Assembly (NCBI GenBank): GCA_905373295.1
Contig: CAJPSJ010000139.1
Coordinates: 1 to 5,288, forward strand
Source: an uncultured Campylobacter sp.
Lineage (GTDB): Bacteria; Campylobacterota; Campylobacteria; Campylobacterales; Campylobacteraceae
Length of the DNA: 5,288 nucleotides
Direction: 5' to 3'
Within the stretch, counting starts at the first letter, position 1. Each line of letters starts with the position of its first letter. Shown one piece after another: positions 1-5,267 of this stretch. Under the pieces are notes generated by a model. It was given only the letters and a program-made list of their open reading frames with translations. It was not told the DNA's origin and made no database searches. Both the position numbers and the translations under genes were made by a program.

Positions 1-386
1 CCGTTGCAAAACGCGATCAGCACCACTCCAAAAACGTTATGATTGTAGCTTAGCGCAACCATCGCCCCGACTATCGAAAAGCTTACGACGTCGATCGCAT
101 CGGTTAGAATAAATAAAAATTTACCCTCCAAATCGCGGTTTTCGTAAAGCTTGGCAAAAATGGCTACGGCGCTTACCGCAAGCACGATCGTTACAGGCGC
201 ATAGTGCGTGAACGAGTAGATCTCGCGGCTTACCAAGGTGTCGCGCATGATCCCGCCGCCAAGCGCGGTCAAAAACGCCGCGATAAAGATCCCAAGCCAA
301 TCGCAGCCCTTCTTTACGCCGAATAAAAACCCGCTAAGCGCCGCCGAAGCGATGCCTACGCACTCCGTAAACTCTAAAATACTCAT
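1..386 (-). CDS. TRIC/UPF0126 (YicG-like) membrane protein, 3' end cut off by the window
   Basis: Reading the minus strand from the ATG at 386-384 gives 128 open codons that run off the window edge, so only the N-terminal part is seen. The protein is strongly hydrophobic. Residues 40-51 read TALGGGIMRDTL, the glycine-rich GGGxxRD signature of the UPF0126/TRIC family, after a first membrane segment (about 8-24). A second repeat begins near residue 93 with TDAIDVVSFSIVGAMVAL. Family members have about 200 residues in two homologous halves of three helices; bacterial TRIC proteins form trimeric potassium-permeable channels, but many members are uncharacterised. The start is the only in-frame ATG that leaves the first helix intact. 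The nearest AGGA (404-407) lies 17 nt upstream, too far for a normal ribosome binding site, so initiation is weakly supported. The gene is separated from its upstream neighbour by about 595 bp of repeat-rich DNA and probably has its own promoter. Family assignment is firm; function is inferred. Confidence 0.88.
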   Translation of the reverse strand, partial: MSILEFTECVGIASAALSGFLFGVKKGCDWLGIFIAAFLTALGGGIMRDTLVSREIYSFTHYAPVTIVLAVSAVAIFAKLYENRDLEGKFLFILTDAIDVVSFSIVGAMVALSYNHNVFGVVLIAFCN

Positions 387-527
387 ATCACAAGCCGCTA
401 AAATCCTTTTAAAAACGCATTTTACAACAACTAAATATAAATTTGGGTAAAGCGCGACGAGCGGAAGAAATTTAGGCGCGACGGTATAAATTTAAAGCGG
501 CGGATAAAATTTGAGCGCGGCGAATTA

Positions 528-602
528 AAATTCTACGAGATAGAATTTTGCGAAACAGAATTTCGCTAGGTAAAATTTTACGCGGCAGAATTCTACGCGG
601 AT
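528..602 (+). repeat. Five tandem copies of a degenerate 15-bp unit
   Basis: Five consecutive 15-mers start at 528, 543, 558, 573 and 588: AAATTCTACGAGATA, GAATTTTGCGAAACA, GAATTTCGCTAGGTA, AAATTTTACGCGGCA and GAATTCTACGCGGAT. The consensus is about RAATTYTACGCGGYA, with the first half best conserved. The same AAATTT core also occurs at 468, 488 and 507, giving spacings of 20, 19 and 21 bp before the exact 15-bp register begins. Units differ at several positions, so the array is old or is evolving by more than simple slippage. Confidence 0.8.
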
Positions 603-617
603 AAAATACGGCGTCGC
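571..617 (+). repeat. Imperfect direct repeat, copy 1
   Basis: The block 586-617 matches 688-722 at 30 of 32 bases once a 1-nt and a 2-nt gap are allowed. Shared words in order are CAGAATT, CGCGG, TAAAA and TACGGCGTCGC. Similarity resumes to the left at TAAAATTT (571-578 here, 678-685 in copy 2), separated by a 7-versus-2-nt difference. Copy 1 overlaps the last two units of the 15-bp tandem array. Confidence 0.75.
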
Positions 618-669
618 TTCCGCGTAAATATAAAATTTAGACTTGAAATTTCTTGAAATTTATAAATGC

Positions 670-703
670 CCGCGGGATAAAATTTCACAGAATTTTATCG
701 CGG
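670..703. other. Bulged hairpin in the intergenic region
   Basis: The left arm CCGCG (670-674), a GG bulge and ATAAAATT (677-684) pair with AATTTTAT (691-698) and CGCGG (699-703). This gives a 13-bp stem with a two-base bulge and a 6-nt loop, TCACAG. No T-run follows on either strand, so it does not look like a standard intrinsic terminator. It could be a by-product of the AT-rich/CGCGG repeat composition. Confidence 0.5.
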
Positions 704-722
704 TTAAAACATACGGCGTCGC
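678..722 (+). repeat. Imperfect direct repeat, copy 2
   Basis: This is the partner of the block at 571-617. The perfectly shared 12-mer ATACGGCGTCGC ends each copy (606-617 and 711-722), offset by 105 bp, which equals seven 15-bp units. Its left part also forms half of the hairpin at 670-703. Confidence 0.75.
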
Positions 723-779
723 AGTCTGGCGCAAATTTTAGCTTTAAATTTACGGCACGTGCGCACTAGAAATAATTTA

Positions 780-857
780 GCGCCAACAAGACGGGCTCTA
801 TATTTGCAGCTAACGGCGCGTAAATTTTGATTTGAAATTGCGCCCTTGTTTTGGCGC
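780..857. repeat. Long imperfect inverted repeat
   Basis: The left arm GCGCCAACAAGACGGGC (780-796) is the approximate reverse complement of the right arm at 841-857. GCGCCAA (780-786) pairs exactly with TTGGCGC (851-857), and CAAG (787-790) pairs with CTTG (845-848), with small bulges between. The arms enclose about 45 bp. This could be a folded RNA element or the ends of a small decayed insertion. There is no transposase and no obvious target-site duplication. Confidence 0.45.
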
Positions 858-872
858 CGTGCTTTGCCGCTA

Positions 873-892
873 TAAAATTTCATGAAATTTTA
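873..892. repeat. Perfect 20-bp palindrome
   Basis: TAAAATTTCATGAAATTTTA equals its own reverse complement over all 20 bases; symmetry ends at the flanking bases (A872, C893). A site for a dimeric regulator or a cruciform is possible, but AT-rich symmetrical words are common in this region. It lies about 490 bp upstream of the TRIC-family start and about 90 bp past the hydrolase stop. Confidence 0.6.
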
Positions 893-911
893 CGACGACC
901 TAACCCGCGCG

Positions 912-966
912 GAATTCTACGTAAAATTTTAAAATTTAGCGGTCGAATTCTGCGTGGAATTTTACG
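912..966 (+). repeat. Second cluster of the RAATTYTRCG word
   Basis: GAATTCTACG (912-921), GAATTCTGCG (945-954) and GAATTTTACG (957-966) carry the same core as the 15-bp array; the last two are 12 bp apart. An inverted copy (CGTAAAATTT, 920-929) overlaps the first one through a shared TACGTA palindrome. Between them lies the near-palindrome TAAAATTTTAAAATTTA (922-938). Confidence 0.65.
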
Positions 967-983
967 CCGAGCTCCGCTAAATT
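933..983 (-). terminator. Possible intrinsic terminator after the alpha/beta hydrolase gene
   Basis: In the minus-strand transcript AATTTAGCGG (983-974) pairs exactly with CCGCTAAATT (942-933), a 10-bp stem that includes two bases of the hydrolase TAA stop. The 31-nt loop can form a small inner GCGT/ACGC stem. The 3' arm runs into TTAAAATTTT, so the exit is AT-rich but not a pure U-run. The large loop and interrupted T-tract make this only a candidate. Confidence 0.4.
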
Positions 984-2028
984 AGCGCAGCCTCTCTTTT
1001 AAAATTTCCCAAATACCGGGCATTGCCAGCAGTCCATTATGCCGCGCGTCTGGTATTTCATAAAATAGATCGCCCTCTTTAAGAGACCCCGCAAGATCGC
1101 GGCAGTGGCGTACCGGTATCAGCTCGTCGGCGGCGCCGTGGATGAGCGTGATCTGCGTGCCGCGCGCCGCTTGCAAAAATTCCGCGGTCGGAATCTTGTA
1201 TCGGATCAAAAATTTCGGCACAAAGGGGATTTTTTCGTGCGCAAGCCGCTCGAAGCTAAAATATGGCGCGAGCAAAATCAGCCGCGCCGCATCCCATTTC
1301 GCAGCCTGCTGCGCGGCGATGCCGCTTCCGATCGAGTAGCCGATCATCGCGAGCTTTCTTGGCGAATGCTGCGCTAAAACGTAGTGGCTCATCGCATCCG
1401 CGCTCGCAAAAAGCTGATCCTGCGATGAAATTTTGCCGTCCGATTTGCCGTAGCCCGGGTAATCGAAAATATAAAAATCGTATCCCAAAGCCGCAAAATC
1501 CGCGCCGTATGCGCCCCAGCCGCTCACGTCGCCGAAGTTGCCGTGAAAGAACAAAATCGCGCCTTTGGGCTCTGCTGCGCTAAATTTCAGCCCGTTTATC
1601 GCCCCGCCCTCAAACGGGATATTGATCTCTTGAAATTTTATCGCAGCGGCGTTTGCGTTATTGCCTGCAGCGCCGTTTCCTACGGTGTTTTCTACGCCCT
1701 GCTCGGTGCTAGTTTGAGCGCTTTTGTTTTTGATCTCACCCGCTGCGGCGCCGCTTTCTTTTGCGGCGTCAACCGCGGAAGCGTTTTCATCTGCGCTGCT
1801 CTTCGTAGAGGCGCTATTTTGCATAGCGGACGCCTGCATATCTAAATGTTCGCCGTTCTCGGGAACGTTTACAAGTCCTGCAAATTCGGAATTTTCAAAG
1901 CTAAATTTGAAATTTTTATCTAGCGGCTCGCCCAAAAATATCAGCCGCTCCTGAAAGATATAAAGTGCTGCCGCGATCGCCACATAAAGGCACGCCGCGA
2001 TAACGCACAGCCTAAGTAAAACCCTCAT
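982..2028 (-). CDS. Membrane-anchored alpha/beta hydrolase (ABHD13/BEM46-like)
   Basis: A 348-residue serine hydrolase of unknown substrate, probably held in the inner membrane. Residues 6-25 form one hydrophobic segment after MRVLLR. The hydrolase fold runs from about 131 to 348: oxyanion-strand HGN at 162-164, FDYPGYGKSDG at 188-198, nucleophile elbow GYSIGSG with Ser232, acidic residue Asp301 in HGAADELIP and His330 in DARHNG. These match the ABHD13/BEM46-like group, whose members are mostly uncharacterised esterase- or thioesterase-like enzymes. Residues about 50-130 are an Ala/Ser/Asn/Glu-rich low-complexity stretch, inserted where relatives pass almost directly from the anchor into the first strand. 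The start has AAAGGA (2034-2039) five bases upstream. Cys13 in IAAC resembles a lipobox, but the hydrophobic run before it is too short, so a transmembrane anchor is more likely. It lies 67 bp downstream of the NUDIX gene and may share its transcript. Confidence 0.88.
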   Translation of the reverse strand: MRVLLRLCVIAACLYVAIAAALYIFQERLIFLGEPLDKNFKFSFENSEFAGLVNVPENGEHLDMQASAMQNSASTKSSADENASAVDAAKESGAAAGEIKNKSAQTSTEQGVENTVGNGAAGNNANAAAIKFQEINIPFEGGAINGLKFSAAEPKGAILFFHGNFGDVSGWGAYGADFAALGYDFYIFDYPGYGKSDGKISSQDQLFASADAMSHYVLAQHSPRKLAMIGYSIGSGIAAQQAAKWDAARLILLAPYFSFERLAHEKIPFVPKFLIRYKIPTAEFLQAARGTQITLIHGAADELIPVRHCRDLAGSLKEGDLFYEIPDARHNGLLAMPGIWEILKERLR

Positions 2029-2058
2029 CGCCGTCCTTTAAATTTAAAACCGAGGCGC

Positions 2059-2096
2059 AAAAACGCGCGGCGGCACGCGAAATTCCGTCTCGCCGC
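2059..2096 (-). terminator. Weak hairpin with T5 tract between the NUDIX and hydrolase genes
   Basis: Starting at the last base of the NUDIX stop codon, GCGGCG (2096-2091) can pair with CGCCGC (2072-2067) around an 18-nt loop. GCG and then TTTTT (2063-2059) follow. The stem is only six G-C pairs and the T-tract is short, so this may be a partial terminator or attenuator, or chance in GC-rich DNA. Confidence 0.25.
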
Positions 2097-2683
2097 TAAA
2101 CTTTAAACTCGCTCAAAAACCACTGAAATGCTAGGATCAGCCCCGGCGCGCGCACGATCTTTTCGTCGAACATAAACTCTCGCGCCTTGGCTGCGGGCAG
2201 GTAGAAAAGCTCGATCTTCTCGCCGTCCACGCCGCCGCCGCGACCGATCTTCATCGATTCGTCGATGCACGCGAAGTATAAAATTTGACGATTCGCCGCA
2301 AAGCCCAGGGCGCTGTAGTAGCTCGTGATAAATTTCAGATCCTTCACGGCGTATCCCGTCTCTTCGAGCACCTCTTCGATCGCCGTTTGCTCCTCGCTGA
2401 TGCCCTTGTCCAAAATGCCCGCGCAAAGCTCGTAGGTGTAGCCCTTCTCGGGCGAATTTATTAAATTTTCCTCTTGATAAAACCACACGCTGGGGCGAAA
2501 CTGCTTGACGAGCAAAAGCGCGTCGCGCTGCGTATGATAAAGCAAGATCGAGACGCTATCGTGCACCTTGACGCAGTCCCACGCGCGCGCTACGCCGTCC
2601 ATTTCAAAATTTAAGCGAAAGGGTTTAACGAAATTGGAGCTTTTAAGCTCGGAAATTTTGAAATTTTTTATAGTAGTATCCAC
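2096..2683 (-). CDS. NUDIX hydrolase, NUDT14-like (UDP-sugar/ADP-ribose diphosphatase type)
   Basis: A 195-residue cytosolic enzyme expected to split a nucleoside diphosphate linked to another moiety, such as ADP-ribose or a UDP-sugar, in a Mg2+-dependent reaction. The Nudix box spans G89 to Y111. The core E104-V-L-E107-E108-T-G110 keeps the metal-binding glutamates, but the usual Glu at box position 7 is Ile95 and the usual Arg before the first core Glu is Glu103. The surrounding words (YELCAGILDKG, YYSALGFAANRQILYF, RGGGVDGEKIEL, FQWFL) resemble the NUDT14 UDP-sugar diphosphatase group, where the box is also non-canonical. The start is GTG at 2683-2681, giving MDTTIKNFKI; AGGA (2692-2695) lies 8 nt upstream, and the next in-frame Met is residue 28, inside the fold. 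The first 16 bp overlap the end of mgtE, implying translational coupling. Substrate is inferred from family resemblance. Confidence 0.88.
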   Translation of the reverse strand: MDTTIKNFKISELKSSNFVKPFRLNFEMDGVARAWDCVKVHDSVSILLYHTQRDALLLVKQFRPSVWFYQEENLINSPEKGYTYELCAGILDKGISEEQTAIEEVLEETGYAVKDLKFITSYYSALGFAANRQILYFACIDESMKIGRGGGVDGEKIELFYLPAAKAREFMFDEKIVRAPGLILAFQWFLSEFKV

Positions 2684-4047
2684 GTCGCAAGTCCTAAAAA
2701 GCTAAAAAATCCCACGATGTCCGTCACCGTGGTAAGCAGCACGGAGCTGCCGACGGCAGGATCGATATTTAATTTTTTAAGCGTGATCGGAATGACGGCG
2801 CCGAAAAGCCCTGCGAGAGTTAAATTTAGCACCATCGACATCGCAATCACCAGCCCCAAAAGCTTAATGCCGAACCAAAAATACGCCACAAACCCCATTA
2901 GCGTGGCAAAAATGAGGCCGTTTATGAAAGCGATCGTAATCTCGCGAAAGAGAACCTGCTTTTTGTCTTTAAACGCTATCTCGCCCAAAGCTAGGCGTCG
3001 CACGGTTACGGTAAGCGCCTGCGTGCCGGTGTTGCCGCCCATGGAGGCGACTATCGGCATAAGCACGGCGAGTGCGACCAGCTTTTCGATAGTGGCGTCA
3101 AAAAGCCCGATGATCGTGGAGCTTACGATCGCCGTGCATAAATTTACCGCTAGCCACACAGCGCGCGCGCGCCCCGCCTTAAAGATCGTAGTCTCATCGT
3201 CCTCCGCTTCGTCATCGACGCCCGCAAGGTTGTAAATTTGCTCGGTGGCGCGCTCTTGGATGAGATCGTGGATATCATCGGCGGTGATACGTCCTATGAG
3301 CACGCCGTTAGCATCGACAACAGGGATGACGTTAAGGTCGAACTCCTCAAAATCCTTGATTACGTCGTCGATCTTGTCGGTATCGGTGGCGAAGTGGATT
3401 TTGTTTTCGGCGCCGAATTTTTGTGAAATTTCTTCCAGCGTGAGCGAAAAATCGTATAAAATCAGATCGGATGTCGAAAAGCTCGTAAGAAGGTGTCCTT
3501 TTTTATCGAGCACAAAGAGCTGAAAGACGTTTTCGATCTCATCCTTTTCGCGCATAACGCGCAGCATCTCGACCGCCTGCCCCAGGGTCTGATCCTGCCT
3601 GGCACTAAAAACCTCGGTTTGCATATACGCGCCTGCCTCATCTTCGCTATATTTGGAGATAGTAAGAATATCGTGGCGATCGTCCTCGTCAAGCCCGTAG
3701 AAAATCTGCTCGGCCTTGTCCTCGTCGATTTCGCCGATGTTTTGCAAAAGCTCTGCCTGATCGTCGCTTTCGAGCTCCTCAATCGCTTTTACGATCTTTT
3801 CGTGAGGCAGAGTTTCGATGACGTCTTCGAGCATATGCTCGGGCATCTCAAGCGCAGCATCGGCAAGATCCTCAGGATCTAGCTTTTTTAAGAATTCTAC
3901 GTATTTTTCTTCGTCATGCTTCTTTAGAGTTTTTAAATGCTCCGTAAGATCGGCAGCACTCAGCTCATGCTCAAGCGTATCGCCTAGATGCGCATCAAGA
4001 AGCGCCTTAGCTTCCTCGACGTCGTCCAGCTGCTCTTTATTTTCCAT
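2668..4047 (-). CDS. mgtE: Magnesium channel/transporter MgtE
   Basis: A 459-residue inner-membrane Mg2+ channel with the complete family layout. An acidic cytosolic MgtE_N helical domain spans about 25-130, two CBS domains about 135-265 (VFSARQDQTLGQAVEMLR; then VIPVVDANGVLIGRITADDIHDLI), a connecting plug-helix region about 268-295, and five membrane helices about 297-459. Hallmarks are PIVASMGGNTGTQALTV (331-347) and TDIVGFF (442-448); Asp443 matches the conserved pore aspartate of characterised MgtE. In known MgtE the cytosolic domains bind Mg2+ and close the pore when internal Mg2+ is high, so regulation is likely at protein level. No leader long enough for a Mg2+ riboswitch precedes it: only 8 bp separate it from the peptidase gene. 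Its ribosome binding site TAAGG (4058-4054) includes the upstream stop codon, 6 nt before ATG. The stop lies inside the NUDIX gene. Length is typical and no key residue is missing. Confidence 0.96.
   Translation of the reverse strand: MENKEQLDDVEEAKALLDAHLGDTLEHELSAADLTEHLKTLKKHDEEKYVEFLKKLDPEDLADAALEMPEHMLEDVIETLPHEKIVKAIEELESDDQAELLQNIGEIDEDKAEQIFYGLDEDDRHDILTISKYSEDEAGAYMQTEVFSARQDQTLGQAVEMLRVMREKDEIENVFQLFVLDKKGHLLTSFSTSDLILYDFSLTLEEISQKFGAENKIHFATDTDKIDDVIKDFEEFDLNVIPVVDANGVLIGRITADDIHDLIQERATEQIYNLAGVDDEAEDDETTIFKAGRARAVWLAVNLCTAIVSSTIIGLFDATIEKLVALAVLMPIVASMGGNTGTQALTVTVRRLALGEIAFKDKKQVLFREITIAFINGLIFATLMGFVAYFWFGIKLLGLVIAMSMVLNLTLAGLFGAVIPITLKKLNIDPAVGSSVLLTTVTDIVGFFSFLGLATWILL
2692..2695 (-). 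promoter_or_regulatory. Ribosome binding site deciding the NUDIX GTG start
   Basis: AGGA on the minus strand lies inside the last codons of mgtE, 8 nt before GTG 2683. It supports a non-ATG start within the upstream gene and translation coupled to mgtE. Confidence 0.6.
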
Positions 4048-4053
4048 TTTCAG

Positions 4054-4058
4054 CCTTA
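4054..4058 (-). promoter_or_regulatory. mgtE ribosome binding site overlapping the upstream stop codon
   Basis: TAAGG on the minus strand combines the peptidase stop TAA (4058-4056) with the Shine-Dalgarno AAGG, 6 nt before the mgtE ATG. This arrangement favours re-initiation by ribosomes finishing the peptidase. Confidence 0.65.
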
Positions 4059-5225
4059 ATTTATCGTGATAAGTGACTCGTAGTTTTCAAATTTAGCAGG
4101 GTTTTTCGAGCCGTCTTTAGCCGCAGCCATTCTGGCGTCCATATCTTTGACGAGAGCTTTAAATTTAAGTTCTTCGGCGCTTATGACGTTAGTTTTTTCA
4201 ATCTTGACTACCTTAAGCGGATCTATAGCCTGCTTATTTTTATAAAGTCCGAAGTGCAGATGCGGTCCCGAACTAAGCCCGGTCGAGCCTACGTAGGCGA
4301 TTAACTGACCTTGCTTGACACTAACGCCTGCTTTTGTGCCGCTAGCAAAGCCGCTAAGATGCGCATAAAGCGTACTGATACCGCCGCCGTGGTTGATCTC
4401 TACGGTGTTGCCGTAGCCGTTTTTACGCCCTACGAAGCTAATCTTGCCCGCCCCTGCGGCATTTACCCTAGTGCCTTTGGGAGCTGCATAATCTACGCCT
4501 AAGTGCGCGCGATAGCGCTTTAAAATCGGATGAAATCTTTTAGGGGTAAAATAAGATGAAATTCTAGTATAAACAAGCGGCGTGATAAGTAGAAAAGATT
4601 CGACCTTTTTACCGCTTCGGTCGTAGTATTTATCGTCGAAAAAATATAGCGATTTGGGCTTTTTATTTTCCTCGATCATTCCTGCGGTGATATTTACTCC
4701 GCCAAAAGGCTTGCCAAGGCGCGTTTTTTGCTCGTATAGGATCACGAGCCGATCGCCCTTTTGCAGCTTTTTAAAATTTACCTCATTTTTAAAAACAAGC
4801 ATAAACTCATTCGCTAAAGCCGCATTGCCCGTAGCTTTGATGATGTCTTGATAGGGCGAGCTTTCGATCTGAATTCCTAAAGAGTAGCTGTTTTCCTCAT
4901 AAACTATCGGAGTATAAACGAATCTAAAAGTGCCGAATTTATCGCGGTAGATGTGGATCTGAAGCTCCTCACTGACGGGGATTAGCAGCTGGGAGACGCG
5001 ACCTGCGGGATCACGCAAAATTTGACACTCCACGCCCGCTCGCACCTCGGCGGCAAGCTCTTGGTCCTCTTTATCCAGGTCATAATACACCGATGCGGGA
5101 ATACCCGCGGTTTCCATAAATTGCAGCAGACTCACGCCATCGGGCCAGGCAAACTTCTCTACACTGGGGTTATTCGCAAAAACTACGCCTATCCACAGAA
5201 AAAGCAATATAAAAATTCTAGTCAT
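4056..5225 (-). CDS. Secreted M23 peptidoglycan metallopeptidase, Csd3/HdpA-like
   Basis: A 389-residue periplasmic zinc peptidase expected to cut peptide cross-links and stems of peptidoglycan. A signal peptide (residues 1-17, cleavage likely after VFA) precedes a long N-terminal region (18-215). That region contains GNAALANEFMLVFKNEVNFKKLQKGD (131-158), which resembles the accessory domains of Helicobacter Csd3/HdpA; one of these covers the active site in the known structure. The M23/LytM domain is about 220-338, from RISSYFTPKRFHPILKRYR. Zinc ligands by family pattern are His241 and Asp245 (HLGVD) and His324 (HLH); His289 (YAHLS) and His322 are the catalytic histidines, so all active-site residues are present. 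A charged 50-residue tail follows. Csd3 relatives act as DD-endopeptidase and DD-carboxypeptidase and influence cell curvature; that role here is inference. The ATG at 5225-5223 begins directly with the signal peptide, with only a weak purine-rich AAAGCGG upstream. It is the first gene of the apparent operon. Confidence 0.9.
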   Translation of the reverse strand: MTRIFILLFLWIGVVFANNPSVEKFAWPDGVSLLQFMETAGIPASVYYDLDKEDQELAAEVRAGVECQILRDPAGRVSQLLIPVSEELQIHIYRDKFGTFRFVYTPIVYEENSYSLGIQIESSPYQDIIKATGNAALANEFMLVFKNEVNFKKLQKGDRLVILYEQKTRLGKPFGGVNITAGMIEENKKPKSLYFFDDKYYDRSGKKVESFLLITPLVYTRISSYFTPKRFHPILKRYRAHLGVDYAAPKGTRVNAAGAGKISFVGRKNGYGNTVEINHGGGISTLYAHLSGFASGTKAGVSVKQGQLIAYVGSTGLSSGPHLHFGLYKNKQAIDPLKVVKIEKTNVISAEELKFKALVKDMDARMAAAKDGSKNPAKFENYESLITIN

Positions 5226-5241
5226 ATAAAACCGCTTTGAA

Positions 5242-5267
5242 ATATTATTTTAAGGCGGGATTGTAAC
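5242..5267 (-). promoter_or_regulatory. Weak promoter candidate for the peptidase-mgtE-NUDIX operon
   Basis: On the minus strand, TAATAT (5247-5242) or the overlapping TAAAAT (5252-5247) could serve as a -10 element. GTTACA (5267-5262) and the T-run just upstream offer only a poor -35 with short spacing. Campylobacter sigma70 promoters often lack a clear -35, so the -10 is the main evidence. About 63 bp of leader is visible before the window ends, and the true promoter may lie further upstream. Confidence 0.25.

Larger units (their letters stand above)
387..981. other. Repeat-rich intergenic region without a credible gene
   Basis: I find no open frame in these 595 bases with a plausible start, ribosome binding site and protein-like composition. 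The sequence alternates AAATTT/GAATTC-type words with CG-rich words (CGCGG, GGCGCC) and holds several ordered repeats listed separately. On the minus strand the 15-bp array can be read as a short run of RVEF/RVKF-like residues. That frame is closed by stop codons on both sides (one near 660, one near 525) and has no ATG, GTG or TTG, so I do not call it coding. No tRNA-like cloverleaf is visible. The region must hold the end of the upstream operon and the promoter of the TRIC-family gene. Confidence 0.75.

Noticed and set aside
434..439. TATATT on the minus strand as a -10 box for the TRIC-family gene
   Set aside because: There is no matching -35 and no extended -10, and several equally good AT-rich hexamers occur in this region, so it cannot be singled out.
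238..450. Plus-strand open frame of about 70 codons
   Set aside because: It is antisense to the clearly recognisable TRIC-family gene, has no matching family and has low-complexity composition, so it is a shadow frame.
520..660. Minus-strand frame reading RVEF/RVKF/LAKF-like pentads through the 15-bp array
   Set aside because: The frame is bounded by stops near 660 and 525, is only about 44 codons long and has no ATG, GTG or TTG or ribosome binding site. The periodic peptide follows from the DNA repeat.
387..981. CRISPR array
   Set aside because: Repeat units are 12-15 bp, degenerate and directly adjacent, without conserved 24-37 bp repeats alternating with unique spacers, and no cas gene is present.
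387..981. Insertion sequence or transposon remnant
   Set aside because: There is no transposase fragment, no clean terminal inverted repeats and no target duplication; the internal inverted repeat at 780-857 alone is insufficient.
1950..2028. Lipoprotein signal (IAAC, Cys13) in the alpha/beta hydrolase
   Set aside because: The hydrophobic stretch before the cysteine is only about six residues and continues well past it, which fits a membrane anchor better than a lipobox.
2717..3235. Plus-strand open frame of 172 codons opposite mgtE
   Set aside because: It lies antisense to the conserved membrane domain of mgtE, and its serine/threonine-rich product is what the complement of hydrophobic codons gives.
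4048..4055. Mg2+-sensing riboswitch upstream of mgtE
   Set aside because: Only 8 bp separate mgtE from the preceding gene, leaving no room for an M-box or similar leader.
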